Origin: Pseudanabaena sp. FACHB-2040
GTDB taxonomy: Bacteria > Cyanobacteriota > Cyanobacteriia > Phormidesmidales > Phormidesmidaceae
Length of the DNA stretch: 64,000 nucleotides
Reading direction: 5' to 3'
Assembly: GCF_014696715.1 (NCBI RefSeq)
Contig: NZ_JACJQO010000010.1
Location: 235,309-299,308, forward strand
The translations under genes were made by a program, and so were the position numbers. Under the pieces are notes generated by a model, which ran no database searches, was not told the DNA's origin, and saw only the letters and a list, made by a program, of their open reading frames with translations. Below are positions 45,166 through 54,295 of the stretch, piece by piece. Numbering within the stretch: the first letter of the stretch is position 1; the number at the start of each line of letters is the position of its first letter.

Positions 45166-46302
45166 ATGTACCTCAAGCACCTTCACCTGAGACACTTTCG
45201 TAACTACACCGAGCAGCAGGTTGACTTCAGTGCCCCCAAAACCATCCTGGTAGGGGAAAATGCTCAGGGCAAGTCCAACCTGCTGGAGTCGGTGGAGGTG
45301 CTGGCCACGCTCAAGTCGCACCGCACCAGCCGCGACTCAGATCTGATTCGGGAAGGGGCAGCAGTTGGTCAGATCAGCGCCACGGTGCAGCGTGACCTAG
45401 GGCCCGCCGACCTTTCTCTAGTCCTCCGAAATGGGGGGCGTCGTACCGCCATTCTCAATGGCGAAAAGCTGCGGCGGCAGCTCGACTTTTTAGGTGCACT
45501 CAATGCAGTACAGTTCTCTAGCCTAGACCTAGAGCTGGTGCGGGGCGGTCCAGGAGAGCGACGTACCTGGCTAGACACATTGCTGATGCAGCTTGAGCCC
45601 GTCTATGCCCACATCTTGAGCCAGTATAACCAGGCCCTGAAGCAGCGCAATGCCCTAATTCGTCAGACTTATGGGGAGGAGGAAGAGCCTCAGCCAGCGC
45701 CCCAGGTAGACGCTACTCAGTTCGCCCTGTGGGATGCTCAACTCGCGGCTCTGGGCACTCGCGTCATCCGGCGGCGGGCCAGGGCCATTGAGCGGCTAGC
45801 TCCCCTTGCTCAGGAGTGGCATCGAGCTATCAGCGGCCAAACCGAAGATTTGCAGATTCGCTACCAGCCCAACGTGCCCCTGGAGGAAGATGATCCGGGA
45901 ATCATTCAGACGGCCTTTCTAGAGAAAATTCGGCTGCGTGCGATCGCAGAGCGACACCAGCGCACCTCCCTCGTTGGCCCCCACCGCGATGACATTGAGT
46001 TCACCATCAACGATACCCCTGCCCGCCAATACGGCTCCCAAGGCCAGCAGCGCACCCTGGTCCTAGCCCTCAAGCTGGCCGAACTCAAGTTAATTGATTC
46101 AGTTGTAGGCGACCCGCCTCTACTTTTATTAGACGACGTACTAGCCGAACTCGATCTGAAGCGCCAAAACCAGCTTCTAGACGCCATTCAAGATCGCTTT
46201 CAAACCCTAATTACCACCACTCACCTAGGCTCATTCGACGCCCAGTGGCTGCAGTCCTCCCAGATCCTCACCGTCCAGAACGGTCAACTTGTTGCTAAAT
46301 AG
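45166..46302 (+). CDS. recF: DNA replication and repair protein RecF
   Basis: 378 residues from the ATG at 45166 ([14 protein letters not shown]); a TTG at 45094 would add 24 non-homologous residues. RecF loads RecA at single-strand gaps with RecO/RecR. The SMC-like ATPase has Walker [10 protein letters not shown], signature region [19 protein letters not shown] and Walker [13 protein letters not shown]. It is separated from the usual dnaA-dnaN-recF context, as is common in cyanobacteria. Confidence 0.97.
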   Translation: MYLKHLHLRHFRNYTEQQVDFSAPKTILVGENAQGKSNLLESVEVLATLKSHRTSRDSDLIREGAAVGQISATVQRDLGPADLSLVLRNGGRRTAILNGEKLRRQLDFLGALNAVQFSSLDLELVRGGPGERRTWLDTLLMQLEPVYAHILSQYNQALKQRNALIRQTYGEEEEPQPAPQVDATQFALWDAQLAALGTRVIRRRARAIERLAPLAQEWHRAISGQTEDLQIRYQPNVPLEEDDPGIIQTAFLEKIRLRAIAERHQRTSLVGPHRDDIEFTINDTPARQYGSQGQQRTLVLALKLAELKLIDSVVGDPPLLLLDDVLAELDLKRQNQLLDAIQDRFQTLITTTHLGSFDAQWLQSSQILTVQNGQLVAK

Positions 46303-46333
46303 TAGATAGAAGACTTACTAACCCCCTTGCACC

Positions 46334-47008
46334 ATGACGGCGACCCTTATTCAAAGTCCAGATCGGGTTTTGCTGCAAAATATTAGCTGGCGAACTTATC
46401 AATCTCTAGTACGAGACTTTGAAAATCAGCCTGCGATGCGCCTTACCTATGATCGGGGGTTACTCGAAATTAGAATGCCGCTAGATCCCCACGAAACTTA
46501 CAAGAAACTACTGGGACGACTGGTTGAAGCATTGACGGAAGAACTGGGGCTAGAGATTCGTAGTCTGGGTTCGAGGACTTGCGATCGCGAAGACCTCGAA
46601 CGCGGCCTAGAACCCGATCAGTGCTACTACATCCAAAACGAGCCTGCTGTCTGGGATAAAGCCCAGATTGACTTGAGCCAAGACCCACCCCCCGATCTGG
46701 CCATCGAAGTAGACATCACCAGTAGCTCAATTGATCGCTTAGCTATCTACACAGCCTTGGGCGTACCCGAAGTTTGGCGCTACAATGGCCAGTCTCTAAC
46801 AATTTATCGATTAAAACATCAGCAGTATCAGCCCTGTGACTTCAGCCTCGCTTTTCCATTGCTAGCCCGAGCCGATGTTGAGAAATTTTTAACTCTCAGA
46901 ACAAGCACAAAGGAAAATGCCCTTATTCGCTTATTTCGGGATTGGGTGAGGACTGATTATAGGGGAGAAGAGAGGAGTAAAGATAGAAAGCAGGACCCTC
47001 TTCCCTAA
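46334..47008 (+). CDS. Uma2 family (DUF820) protein
   Basis: 224 residues. Begins [20 protein letters not shown]. The fold's [21 protein letters not shown] and [19 protein letters not shown] hold the PD-(D/E)XK-like residues, though Lys after Glu is less clear than in the Uma2 protein at 24238. Role unknown. The C-terminal ~20 residues are basic low complexity ([11 protein letters not shown]). It starts 31 bp after recF and its stop overlaps the convergent radC stop by 4 bp. Confidence 0.85.
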   Translation: MTATLIQSPDRVLLQNISWRTYQSLVRDFENQPAMRLTYDRGLLEIRMPLDPHETYKKLLGRLVEALTEELGLEIRSLGSRTCDREDLERGLEPDQCYYIQNEPAVWDKAQIDLSQDPPPDLAIEVDITSSSIDRLAIYTALGVPEVWRYNGQSLTIYRLKHQQYQPCDFSLAFPLLARADVEKFLTLRTSTKENALIRLFRDWVRTDYRGEERSKDRKQDPLP

Positions 47009-47730
47009 ACCTCCTGCGGGCACTCCTGCCACAGCGCTGTTGTCTGCCGTAGGCTGCGAAAATCGCCGTTGCCGATAATCAAATGGTCGAGAACGGGCAC
47101 CCCAAGAACCTGCGCGCCACTAAGCAGTTGCCGGGTCAGGTTGATGTCCTCGGGGCTAGGCTCTAGGCTGCCAGAGGGGTGATTGTGCGCGACGATGCAG
47201 CGAACGGCTCCCTGGCGAATCACTTCCCGAAAAATTTCGCGGGGATGTGCCAGGGTTTCAGTAGCGGTGCCGATAGTGATGACTTTGGTGCCTAGCAGTC
47301 GATGCTTAATGTCGAGCAACAGCACTGCAAAGCGCTCTTGGGCCTGCCACATCATTTCATGGCTGAGGGCAGCGGCGGCAATGGCTGGATCATCAACCAC
47401 TGTTTTCTCCAGCGGCTTAGTCTGCAGCACTCGCTTGCCCAGTTCAACCGCCGCGAGAATGGTAGCGGCTTTGGCTGGGCCAATACCGCGCACATTAGTT
47501 AAGTCATGGAGAGAGACCTCGCGCAGCATTGCCAGTGGATCTCGCTGGTTTTGGCCCATCTCCTGCAAAATGAGCTGCCCCAGCCCGACTGCAGAGATCT
47601 TGCCGGTGCCGGTGCCTAGCAGAATCGCTAGCAGTTCTGCTGCCGCCAGACTCTTGGCTCCGTAGGACTGCATTCGCTCTCGGGGTCGTTCGCTGCTGGG
47701 CATGTCCATGACACGGACGTGATAGGTCAT
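47005..47730 (-). CDS. radC: RadC-like JAB domain protein
   Basis: 241 residues from the ATG at 47730 ([20 protein letters not shown]); a start at 47811 adds an unlikely Cys-rich extension. N-terminal helix-hairpin-helix ([20 protein letters not shown]), then a JAB/MPN metalloprotease-like fold with [20 protein letters not shown] (His-x-His...Asp zinc motif). Despite its name, a role in DNA repair is not established. Convergent with the Uma2 gene. Confidence 0.95.
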   Translation of the reverse strand: MTYHVRVMDMPSSERPRERMQSYGAKSLAAAELLAILLGTGTGKISAVGLGQLILQEMGQNQRDPLAMLREVSLHDLTNVRGIGPAKAATILAAVELGKRVLQTKPLEKTVVDDPAIAAAALSHEMMWQAQERFAVLLLDIKHRLLGTKVITIGTATETLAHPREIFREVIRQGAVRCIVAHNHPSGSLEPSPEDINLTRQLLSGAQVLGVPVLDHLIIGNGDFRSLRQTTALWQECPQEV

Positions 47731-47976
47731 GATGTACGCCTGAAAGGTAGAAGGTGCGCCTTGTCTAGTAATCCCTAAACTAGCTGTACACAATCCTCCA
47801 CAGCCCCTCATGCTTACGAAGCAAGCTCAATTCTGACGCTGATGTAATGCACCATGTGTTTCCAAAGCTTCATTCCCGTCTTTCGATAACGCTTAAGAAC
47901 TTTGCTGCGCACCAAAGACCCCAATCGGGGGTATGGTTTCTAGGGAAAGAATCTTGCGCTGACTACCCTCTAAACC

Positions 47977-48387
47977 ATGCCAGAAACTAGCCCTGCCGAT
48001 ATTAAAGTTCTCCGCAAGCAGCTCAACCGCTTTAGCTGCCTGAATATACCGCCCGCCTTGAGTGCCCAAGAGCAGGAAGACACCCGTGCCGCTTTGCTGT
48101 TGCTCAACGAGCTGTCTGACTACCAGACTCTGGGAATTTGCGCCGACACGCTAGAACAGGGCAAAACGGCAGCAGATGCCTATGTCACGGCCCTGGTTAC
48201 GCCTGTCAAGATAGATCTCCCGGATCGAGAAGGGCCTGTCTATATCAAGTTTAATACCCTTAAGGGAGCCTGGTATTTAGACAGCTACAGCGGCGGCTCT
48301 AGAGGAGTTCTAATCACCTACCACAGCTCTGATGTAGACGAAGTAAATGGTACTTATGGGCCCTTTCCCTTGGATCTATTCAGTTAG
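47977..48387 (+). CDS. DUF1824 family protein
   Basis: 136 residues, a family found mainly in cyanobacteria and plastid-bearing organisms. Conserved parts are LGICADTLEQGKTAADAYVT (about residues 50-70), GPVYIKFNTLKGAWYLDSY and the end YGPFPLDLF. No catalytic motif or signal peptide; function unknown. It is monocistronic and convergent with the response regulator gene 37 bp away. Confidence 0.85.
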   Translation: MPETSPADIKVLRKQLNRFSCLNIPPALSAQEQEDTRAALLLLNELSDYQTLGICADTLEQGKTAADAYVTALVTPVKIDLPDREGPVYIKFNTLKGAWYLDSYSGGSRGVLITYHSSDVDEVNGTYGPFPLDLFS

Positions 48388-48424
48388 TTGAAAGCGGCGT
48401 AGAAGCCTGCGCCTAAAAGCCCCA

Positions 48425-49123
48425 TCAGGTAGTGACTAGCCCATGTTCTAGGGCAAAGCGCACTAGCTCAGTGCGGCTGTTGGTCCCCGTTTTGCTGAAG
48501 AGGCGGCTGACGTATTTCTCGACGTTGCGAACGCTGGTTTCGAGGCGGCGGGCAATTTCTTTGTTCATCAGGCCCTCGGCCACCAGATCTAGTACGCTCT
48601 GTTCGCGCGGTGTGAGGTCAATGCGAATGGGGGAGGGGGTTTTGGCGACATTGCCCCGGTGGCTCAGCATCGCCTTAATTTCTTCGATCTGGCGGGCCAT
48701 TGTAGCAATGTCGGGGGTATCTGATAGGTCGGGGGACTGGGCAGCCCGACGACCGATTAAGTTGCCTACAATCGCAACTAGCTCCTCTGGGTCAAAAGGT
48801 TTGGGCAGGTAAGCATCAGCCCCAGCGTTGTAGCCCTGAATGCGATCGCTCGTCATGCCCCGAGCCGTCAAAAAGACGACCGGCAGCCCCTTAAAGCGAG
48901 GATCTTCTCGGACCTGCTTGAGAAACTGGTAGCCATCCACCTGGGGCATCATGATGTCTGAAATCACCACATCCGGTGTCTGCACCTGAAGCAGGTCCCA
49001 GCCTTCCTGAGCGTTACTAGCGGCCTGCACCACAAAGCCGCTGTCCTCCAGGTAAGCCTGCACTGCCTCCCGCAGACCAGGTTCGTCATCTACCAGTAAT
49101 ATGTTGCCGCTCGTTTCTGCCAT
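48425..49123 (-). CDS. Response regulator, NarL-type (Ycf29/Rre1-like)
   Basis: 232 residues from the ATG at 49123 (MAETSGNILLVDDEPGLREA); a GTG at 49153 is possible. The receiver domain has the acidic pair VDDE, the phosphoacceptor Asp in VVISDIMMPQVDGY, Thr in FLTARG and Lys in LPKPFDP. A linker leads to a LuxR-type HTH (LDLVAEGLMNKEIARRLETS then VRNVEKYVSRLF). The layout and wording resemble the cyanobacterial/plastid Ycf29 (Rre1) regulator, implicated in stress gene control with Hik2/Hik34. No kinase gene is adjacent. Confidence 0.9.
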   Translation of the reverse strand: MAETSGNILLVDDEPGLREAVQAYLEDSGFVVQAASNAQEGWDLLQVQTPDVVISDIMMPQVDGYQFLKQVREDPRFKGLPVVFLTARGMTSDRIQGYNAGADAYLPKPFDPEELVAIVGNLIGRRAAQSPDLSDTPDIATMARQIEEIKAMLSHRGNVAKTPSPIRIDLTPREQSVLDLVAEGLMNKEIARRLETSVRNVEKYVSRLFSKTGTNSRTELVRFALEHGLVTT

Positions 49124-49159
49124 AGTTGGGGCCACTCCCTCATCTATGCTCACTTTAGC

Positions 49160-49317
49160 GTGTTAATGCCAGGGTGGATGGGTAGGAGGGAGTGGAGGAC
49201 GCGGGGAGAGGGAGACGCGGGGACACGGGGAGTTAAAGCCTCAAGTTCTTTGCGCCTTTCAAGCTCCCCCATCCCCCCATCACTCCCATCTTCTCCGCGT
49301 CCCGCGTCCCCGCGTCC
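49160..49317. repeat. Purine/pyrimidine-arm intergenic element
   Basis: A G/A-rich arm (about 49168-49233, with repeated GACGCGGGGA-like units) is followed by a C/T-rich arm (about 49261-49317) containing TCCGCGTCCCGCGTCCCCGC. The arms are imperfectly complementary and can fold into a long hairpin. It sits exactly between the response regulator and the stop of the repeat protein. Confidence 0.6.
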
Positions 49318-50766
49318 CTACACCGCAGAACGTCCTTCGGCGAAACCAAACTCGACAAAGTGGCGGGTTGCGGCATCTAGATTGCCGCCAAAGGCTGTCT
49401 GAAGATCAGCGTATTTGTTCAGGTAGGCATTGGCATCGAACAAGTCTCGCGATCTGCCTTCTTTAGAGCCGAAGACGATGAAGTGTCGGACGGCTTCTGT
49501 CAGGTTGTAGCCGTAAGCTTGGATCAGGTCTCCGTGGGAAGCTAGGTATTCATCGGCCTGGAACGTGACGGATCTGCCTTCGCCATAGCCAAACCGAATG
49601 TAGTGCTCGGTGACGGCGGTGGGGTCGTAACCGAGGGCGACGACGGTGGGGTTGACCTCGGGGGGGGGGAAGACTGGGAGGGCTACTCTCGGGTCATAGC
49701 CGTAGACGTTGATCAGGTCGTCGTAGGAGGCGATGTATTCGCCTTCGGAGAAGGCGTCGATGGCGCGGCCTTCCTTAAAGCCGAAGTTCTCATAGTGGGT
49801 TTTGGCGGCTGCCAGGTTGTAGCCAAAAGCCTGAATCAGGTCGGGATGGGAGGCTAAGTAGTCGTCGTAGAGGTCGGGGGTCAAATCGCGCTGTACCGGC
49901 AGCACTGCAATTTGGCCTAGGGTAAATTGGGCGCGGGCTTGGTCTGTGTTGTCGCCAAAGAAAATCAGGTTTTTGGCTTCGTAGGGATTGGCCGAGCCGG
50001 GGAAGGGCGGATTACTGGTAGCGGGGTCGAAAACGTAGTCTCGCAGTTCGCCTGTGAGAATCCGAACGCCGTTAGCAGATAGAGAGTAAGTATTGCCTGT
50101 AAAGCTCACTCGGTAGGTCTTGGTCTGGCTAATCTCTAGCGGCAGGGAACTGGTTTCGCCTTCACCGATGAAGTTGGCATTTTGAGCAAATACCCGATCG
50201 GTGCCGTTGCCCTGCTCTTTAAAGCCGAGTTCGATGCTCTTGCTGGGGTCGTTGCTGACAATTAGAGCGCTAAATCCTGCTCTGCCAGCAGCGCTAGATT
50301 CTTGCAAAACGGTTAGGTCAAATTCGAGGGTAAATCCTTGTGTGTGGTCGAGGATGGGGAAATTGGGGCTGACTGGCGTTAGCGTAATCGAGCCTAGGTT
50401 GAGAGGATTAACGTTAGTCAGATCGATGGTGTAGTTGGTAAACCCGGCATACCCGGTGTTTGCCGTTGCTGAGAGGGTTCTACCTGTAGGGACTTTGGTG
50501 CCGCTGGCAATAAATAAAGGCAAGCTGTAACCAACTAGACCATTAAAAACTGACCCGTTGGTGTTGAGTGTGACGCCTGCAGCGCTTTGAGTAGCGGTGG
50601 CAAAAAGGCTGGGCACATCAAAAATATCGGTAGTCGGCCCTAGCGGCAGGGGAGAAACGTACAGGGGCGACACCGGCAGCTGCCCGTAGGTTAAAAAGCC
50701 CGAAGCGAGGGGATTGGGATTAATAGCCGGATCGTAAATTTTGGGGACAAAAGTTAGGTTTTCCAT
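49318..50766 (-). CDS. Repeat protein with lectin-like N-terminal region, unknown
   Basis: 482 residues. The first ~315 residues are beta-rich; about 130-290 (FTLEFDLTVLQESSAAGRAG, YRVSFTGNTYSLSANG) resembles a jelly-roll/laminin-G-like or cadherin-type lectin fold, though I name no family with certainty. The C-terminal ~170 residues contain four units of about 45 residues ending HYxxFGxxEGRS (DLIQAFGYNLAAAKTHYENF and so on), a repeat seen in secreted cyanobacterial proteins. The second unit is split by an insertion of about 20 residues encoded around a C10 tract (49660-49669 on the plus strand as G10). No classical signal peptide; non-classical export is possible. Confidence 0.75.
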   Translation of the reverse strand: MENLTFVPKIYDPAINPNPLASGFLTYGQLPVSPLYVSPLPLGPTTDIFDVPSLFATATQSAAGVTLNTNGSVFNGLVGYSLPLFIASGTKVPTGRTLSATANTGYAGFTNYTIDLTNVNPLNLGSITLTPVSPNFPILDHTQGFTLEFDLTVLQESSAAGRAGFSALIVSNDPSKSIELGFKEQGNGTDRVFAQNANFIGEGETSSLPLEISQTKTYRVSFTGNTYSLSANGVRILTGELRDYVFDPATSNPPFPGSANPYEAKNLIFFGDNTDQARAQFTLGQIAVLPVQRDLTPDLYDDYLASHPDLIQAFGYNLAAAKTHYENFGFKEGRAIDAFSEGEYIASYDDLINVYGYDPRVALPVFPPPEVNPTVVALGYDPTAVTEHYIRFGYGEGRSVTFQADEYLASHGDLIQAYGYNLTEAVRHFIVFGSKEGRSRDLFDANAYLNKYADLQTAFGGNLDAATRHFVEFGFAEGRSAV

Positions 50767-51164
50767 AGCGATCGCAATTAATTATCAGGCCAATGCAATA
50801 AATCGTTAGACCAGACAGACTCCGCCCTGCAAGAGCATTTTATGCACCGTCTGGGGAGGGGACTTGCATTGCCGACCGACTTTATGGATTCTTTAATAAT
50901 GTTGTCGTCTATACGGTTTTACCCAGGCCAGAACTGCGGTGTTGCTTCGACGGGGTTGGCAGAGCGGCAATTCAGGCGTACACAGCCGAGCCATATATTG
51001 TTTGACTTTGCTGACCTTTGCTACTCAGGTGACGCGAATCACAGTAGGATTGTTAAGAGAATCCTCTAAACCCCGACCGGAATACCGGGGTTTATGGCAA
51101 GATACTCTATGCCGGTTACAGACCGCGACTGATACGTCCAGATTGAGATCACAGGAAGTTAGAT
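50767..51164. other. Divergent intergenic region before the peroxiredoxin
   Basis: 398 bp. It holds divergent promoters for the repeat protein and the peroxiredoxin gene. No small gene with coding character was convincing. A 9-bp perfect inverted repeat lies at 51067-51094. Confidence 0.5.
51067..51094. promoter_or_regulatory. Inverted repeat upstream of the peroxiredoxin gene
   Basis: TAAACCCCG (51067-51075) and CGGGGTTTA (51086-51094) are exact complements around a 10-nt loop, 70 bp before the start. It could be an operator or an upstream terminator; no T-run follows. Confidence 0.4.
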
Positions 51165-51800
51165 ATGGCGCTCCTATTAGGTGACCAGGTTCCCAACTTC
51201 ACCCAACAAACCTCCGAGGGTGAAATTGATTTTTTTGAGTGGGCTGGCGACAGCTGGGTAGTCCTGTTCTCTCACCCCGCTGACTATACTCCCGTCTGCA
51301 CCACTGAGTTGGGCAGCGTTGCCAGACTCAAGTCCGAATTTGACAAGCGCGGCGTCAAAGTGATCGCGCTCAGCGTTGATGATGCTGAATCCCACAAGGG
51401 CTGGATTGGCGACATCAATGAAACTCAAGGCACCACTGTCAACTATCCCATCATTGCTGATGTGGATAAGAAGGTGTCTGAGCTGTATGACATGATTCAC
51501 CCCAACGCCAATGCCAAGGTGACTGTGCGCAGCGTGTTTGTGATTGATCCCAGCAAGAAGCTGCGGTTGACCATCACCTATCCCCCCAGCACGGGCCGCA
51601 ACTTCAACGAGATTCTGCGGGTGATTGACTCTCTGCAGCTGACCGACAATTACAGTGTTGCCACCCCAGTTGACTGGAAAGATGGCGAAGATGTGGTTGT
51701 GTCTCCTGCTATTCCCACCGAGGAAGCTAAGCAGAAATTCCCCAAAGGCGTAACTGAAATCAAGCCTTACCTGCGGATGACGCCCCAGCCCAACAAGTAA
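51165..51800 (+). CDS. 1-Cys peroxiredoxin (Prx6 type)
   Basis: 211 residues. It reduces peroxides through the peroxidatic Cys in FSHPADYTPVCTTELG (about residue 46). That is the only Cys in the protein, which defines it as 1-Cys type. The Prx6 C-terminal region (LRLTITYPPSTGRNFNEILR and PKGVTEIKPYLRMTPQP) is complete. Cytoplasmic. Monocistronic with a strong terminator downstream; the upstream inverted repeat may regulate it. Confidence 0.96.
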   Translation: MALLLGDQVPNFTQQTSEGEIDFFEWAGDSWVVLFSHPADYTPVCTTELGSVARLKSEFDKRGVKVIALSVDDAESHKGWIGDINETQGTTVNYPIIADVDKKVSELYDMIHPNANAKVTVRSVFVIDPSKKLRLTITYPPSTGRNFNEILRVIDSLQLTDNYSVATPVDWKDGEDVVVSPAIPTEEAKQKFPKGVTEIKPYLRMTPQPNK

Positions 51801-51844
51801 AGTTGAGCTGAGCAGACTTTAGGGCAGTTTGTGAATTGCTCTAT

Positions 51845-51899
51845 TGGCAAGATTTTCTATAAGAAGGTTCACCTTATGGTGGGCCTTTTTTATTGCCAA
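51845..51899 (+). terminator. Terminator after the peroxiredoxin gene
   Basis: AAGGTTCACC (51864-51873) and GGTGGGCCTT (51878-51887) pair with two T-G wobbles and loop TTAT, followed by TTTTTATT. An outer TTGGCAA (51845-51851) / TTGCCAA (51893-51899) pair extends the structure. Confidence 0.8.
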
Positions 51900-51924
51900 G
51901 AGATGATGTTTTTGCCGCAGAACT

Positions 51925-52551
51925 TTAGGGTTGAGCGCCAGTGCCGAACCAGGTTTGCAGATCAATCAAGTAGCGGGCCGCGATCGCACCTCCAATAAAG
52001 CCAAATAAATGGCCCGACCAGGAGCGACCCCGCCGCAGCGGCAGCAGCCCCCACAGCGCTCCACCATAGAGAAAACCGACTAGGACGGCAATTGCGATCG
52101 CAGTTGGGCTCTGCACAAAATAGCCCCGCAGCAGTAAAAAGCCCAGGTAGCCAAAGACTAGACCGCTGGCCCCTAGATGATTGGTGCGGGGGCGACCCAG
52201 CAGCCATACGCCCACACCGCCGACTAACCAAGCGACAGCGGTGACGATTAGGAGAGTATTTAGCCCATCAAATAAAATCAGCGTTCCTAGAATCGCTAGC
52301 GGCCCAGTATTAGCCGCTAAGTGCCCCAGATCCCCGTGAAGAAACGGGGCCAGAAGAATGCCGGGCAATCCGCTTAGCTGCCGGGGGCGAATACCGAAGC
52401 GATCTAGCGCCCCTCGCAGAAACAGATCCAGGATTTCCAGACCCCACAGCACTGCCAGAAACAGCAGCAGCAGCTGTAGCCCTGGCCGCAGATCGTTTGG
52501 CAGAGTGTTGAACCATCGATTTGTGGATACCTGAAGCCAAATCATCGCCAT
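51925..52551 (-). CDS. Rhomboid family intramembrane serine protease
   Basis: 208 residues from the ATG at 52551 (MAMIWLQVS). A start at 52614 would read through a 20-bp tandem repeat and is disfavoured. About six transmembrane helices. HGDLGHLAANTGPLAILG gives the rhomboid HxxxN region. The catalytic Ser is in GASGLVFGYLG and the catalytic His in WSGHLFGFIGG. It would cleave membrane proteins within the bilayer; substrates are unknown. Confidence 0.9.
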   Translation of the reverse strand: MAMIWLQVSTNRWFNTLPNDLRPGLQLLLLFLAVLWGLEILDLFLRGALDRFGIRPRQLSGLPGILLAPFLHGDLGHLAANTGPLAILGTLILFDGLNTLLIVTAVAWLVGGVGVWLLGRPRTNHLGASGLVFGYLGFLLLRGYFVQSPTAIAIAVLVGFLYGGALWGLLPLRRGRSWSGHLFGFIGGAIAARYLIDLQTWFGTGAQP

Positions 52552-52584
52552 GCCTGAACCTGCATTGCTGCCAAACATTCCATT

Positions 52585-52624
52585 ATTCCAACAAGCGCGG
52601 CAGGATTCCAACAAGCGCGGTAGG
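52585..52624. repeat. 20-bp tandem repeat, 2 units
   Basis: ATTCCAACAAGCGCGGCAGG (52585-52604) is followed immediately by the same 20 bp with one C-to-T change (52605-52624). It lies upstream of the chosen rhomboid start. Confidence 0.85.
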
Positions 52625-52681
52625 GGAAAAGCCTTCAGCCTCTTTTTCGGGTACCCGAGCAGGATCTAGGCTCCCAAAGCC

Positions 52682-54292
52682 CTAATTCTGTAGCCACTGA
52701 GCCAGGGTCGGGTCGAGAAACTGCGTCAGCGTCAGCGGGTCGACACCCAAAACGCTGCGCTCTTTAGCTGCAGCGCGGGCGGCCTGGGCATGCCACCAGG
52801 CGGCACTGAGAGCGGCGTTTAAGGCTCCTTCAGTAGCTTGATCAGGGTTTTGGGCTGACTGGGCCAGCAGCCCTGCCGCCAGCCCAGTTAGCACATCGCC
52901 GCTGCCGCCTCGGGCTAGGGCAGGCGTGCTGGCCGCGAGATACCAGAGCTGGCCTTGGGGGCTAGCAATCGCCGATCGCCCTCCTTTGAGAATGAGCACG
53001 GCTCCCGAAGCCTGAGCAGCGGCTAGGGCAGCCGATCCCGCCTCCAACTGCTGCTTGGCAATCTCTGGAAACAGCCGCTTAAATTCGCCGGGATGAGGCG
53101 TCAGCAGCGTGGGGGCAGTTCGCTTCGAGAGGGTGGCAGCGGCTCCTTGATCGGCCAGCAGATTCAGGCCATCAGCATCTAGCAGCAGCGGAGCCCCGCT
53201 GGCCAGCACCTGATCAACAGCAGTGTGGGCCTGACGAGACAAGCCGGGACCACAGGCAATGGCATTGAATTTGTCTAGGTCCAAGCTGTCGGGGAGATGT
53301 GCGATCGCACCCGTCTCTGTCTCCGGGCAGCCCAAGATCAGCGCCTCTGGCAGTTGGGCATGGAACGGGCCGCGCAGGCTTTCGGGAACGGCCAGCGTGA
53401 CCATGCCCATACCGCTGGCCCGTGCCCCTAGCCCCGCCAGAAAGGCCGCGCCCCCGTACTGCCGAGACCCCGCAACCAGCAGTAGATGACCTACTCGATA
53501 TTTGTGGGTAGCGGGGGGACGGGGCAGAGGGAGCCTTGCGATCGCAGCCTCTGACGTCAGTCGCTGCACCACTGGCGACTGTCCCAAAACGGCTTCTATA
53601 TCGGCAGTCGGAATGCCGAAATCAATCAGCTCCACCTCTCCCAGGTAAGGCAGCGCTTCGTCCTGAAAAAAGGCCCGCTTCCAAAGGCCCAAGCAGAGGG
53701 TATGTGTAGCGCAAAGGGCAGTGCTCAATACCGCTCCCGTATCAGTCTGCAGGCCCGAAGGCAAGTCAATGCTGATCTTGGGCTGGGGCCACGCATTAAG
53801 GGTTGCCACCGTCTCGGCCAGGTCTCCCTCAATGTCTCGCTCCAAGCCAAAGCCAAACAACCCGTCAACTAAAGCGTTGCAATCTTGCAGAGCCGCCACA
53901 TTCTCAACAAAAGGAATGCCCAGGCTGGCCGCATAGCGGGCATGTTGCTCAGTTAGCTCTTTTAGTCGAGAAAAGGGCGCATGTACCTGCACCCGGTAAC
54001 CATTTAGGTGCAGCTCGCGGGCCACTACTAGCGCATCGCCGCCGTTGTGCCCCGGCCCAGCCAAAACACCGATTTGAGGAAAGGTTGACTGGGGAAAGTG
54101 AGCCCTAATCCACTGAGCGATCAGACCCGCCACTTTTTCCATCAGGGCTGCCACCGGCATTCCTGCCGCAAAAATGCGCGCTTCAATTTGGCGCATCTGA
54201 TCTGCTGTAACAACAGCCCGATGAATCAGGGGGGAGGGCAGCTGCCCGATTGAGCCAGCATTAAACCAGCGCTCCTGCCCTACCGCCTTCAT
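52682..54292 (-). CDS. nnr: Bifunctional NAD(P)H-hydrate epimerase/dehydratase
   Basis: 536 residues; repairs hydrated NAD(P)H. The N-terminal YjeF_N epimerase domain (about residues 25-235) has VLAGPGHNGGDALVVARELH. The C-terminal ADP-dependent dehydratase (about 255-530) has ACGPGLSRQ, LLTPHPGEFKRLF, LILKGGRSAI and the ribokinase-like GGSGDVLTGLAAGLLAQ. It starts 3 bp after the stop of the SPOR-like gene, so the two are co-transcribed. Confidence 0.96.
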   Translation of the reverse strand: MKAVGQERWFNAGSIGQLPSPLIHRAVVTADQMRQIEARIFAAGMPVAALMEKVAGLIAQWIRAHFPQSTFPQIGVLAGPGHNGGDALVVARELHLNGYRVQVHAPFSRLKELTEQHARYAASLGIPFVENVAALQDCNALVDGLFGFGLERDIEGDLAETVATLNAWPQPKISIDLPSGLQTDTGAVLSTALCATHTLCLGLWKRAFFQDEALPYLGEVELIDFGIPTADIEAVLGQSPVVQRLTSEAAIARLPLPRPPATHKYRVGHLLLVAGSRQYGGAAFLAGLGARASGMGMVTLAVPESLRGPFHAQLPEALILGCPETETGAIAHLPDSLDLDKFNAIACGPGLSRQAHTAVDQVLASGAPLLLDADGLNLLADQGAAATLSKRTAPTLLTPHPGEFKRLFPEIAKQQLEAGSAALAAAQASGAVLILKGGRSAIASPQGQLWYLAASTPALARGGSGDVLTGLAAGLLAQSAQNPDQATEGALNAALSAAWWHAQAARAAAKERSVLGVDPLTLTQFLDPTLAQWLQN

Positions 54293-54295
54293 ACT

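Noticed and set aside
46334..47008. Homing-endonuclease or transposon cargo role for the recF-adjacent Uma2 gene
   Set aside because: No terminal repeats, target duplication or insertion scar at its borders.
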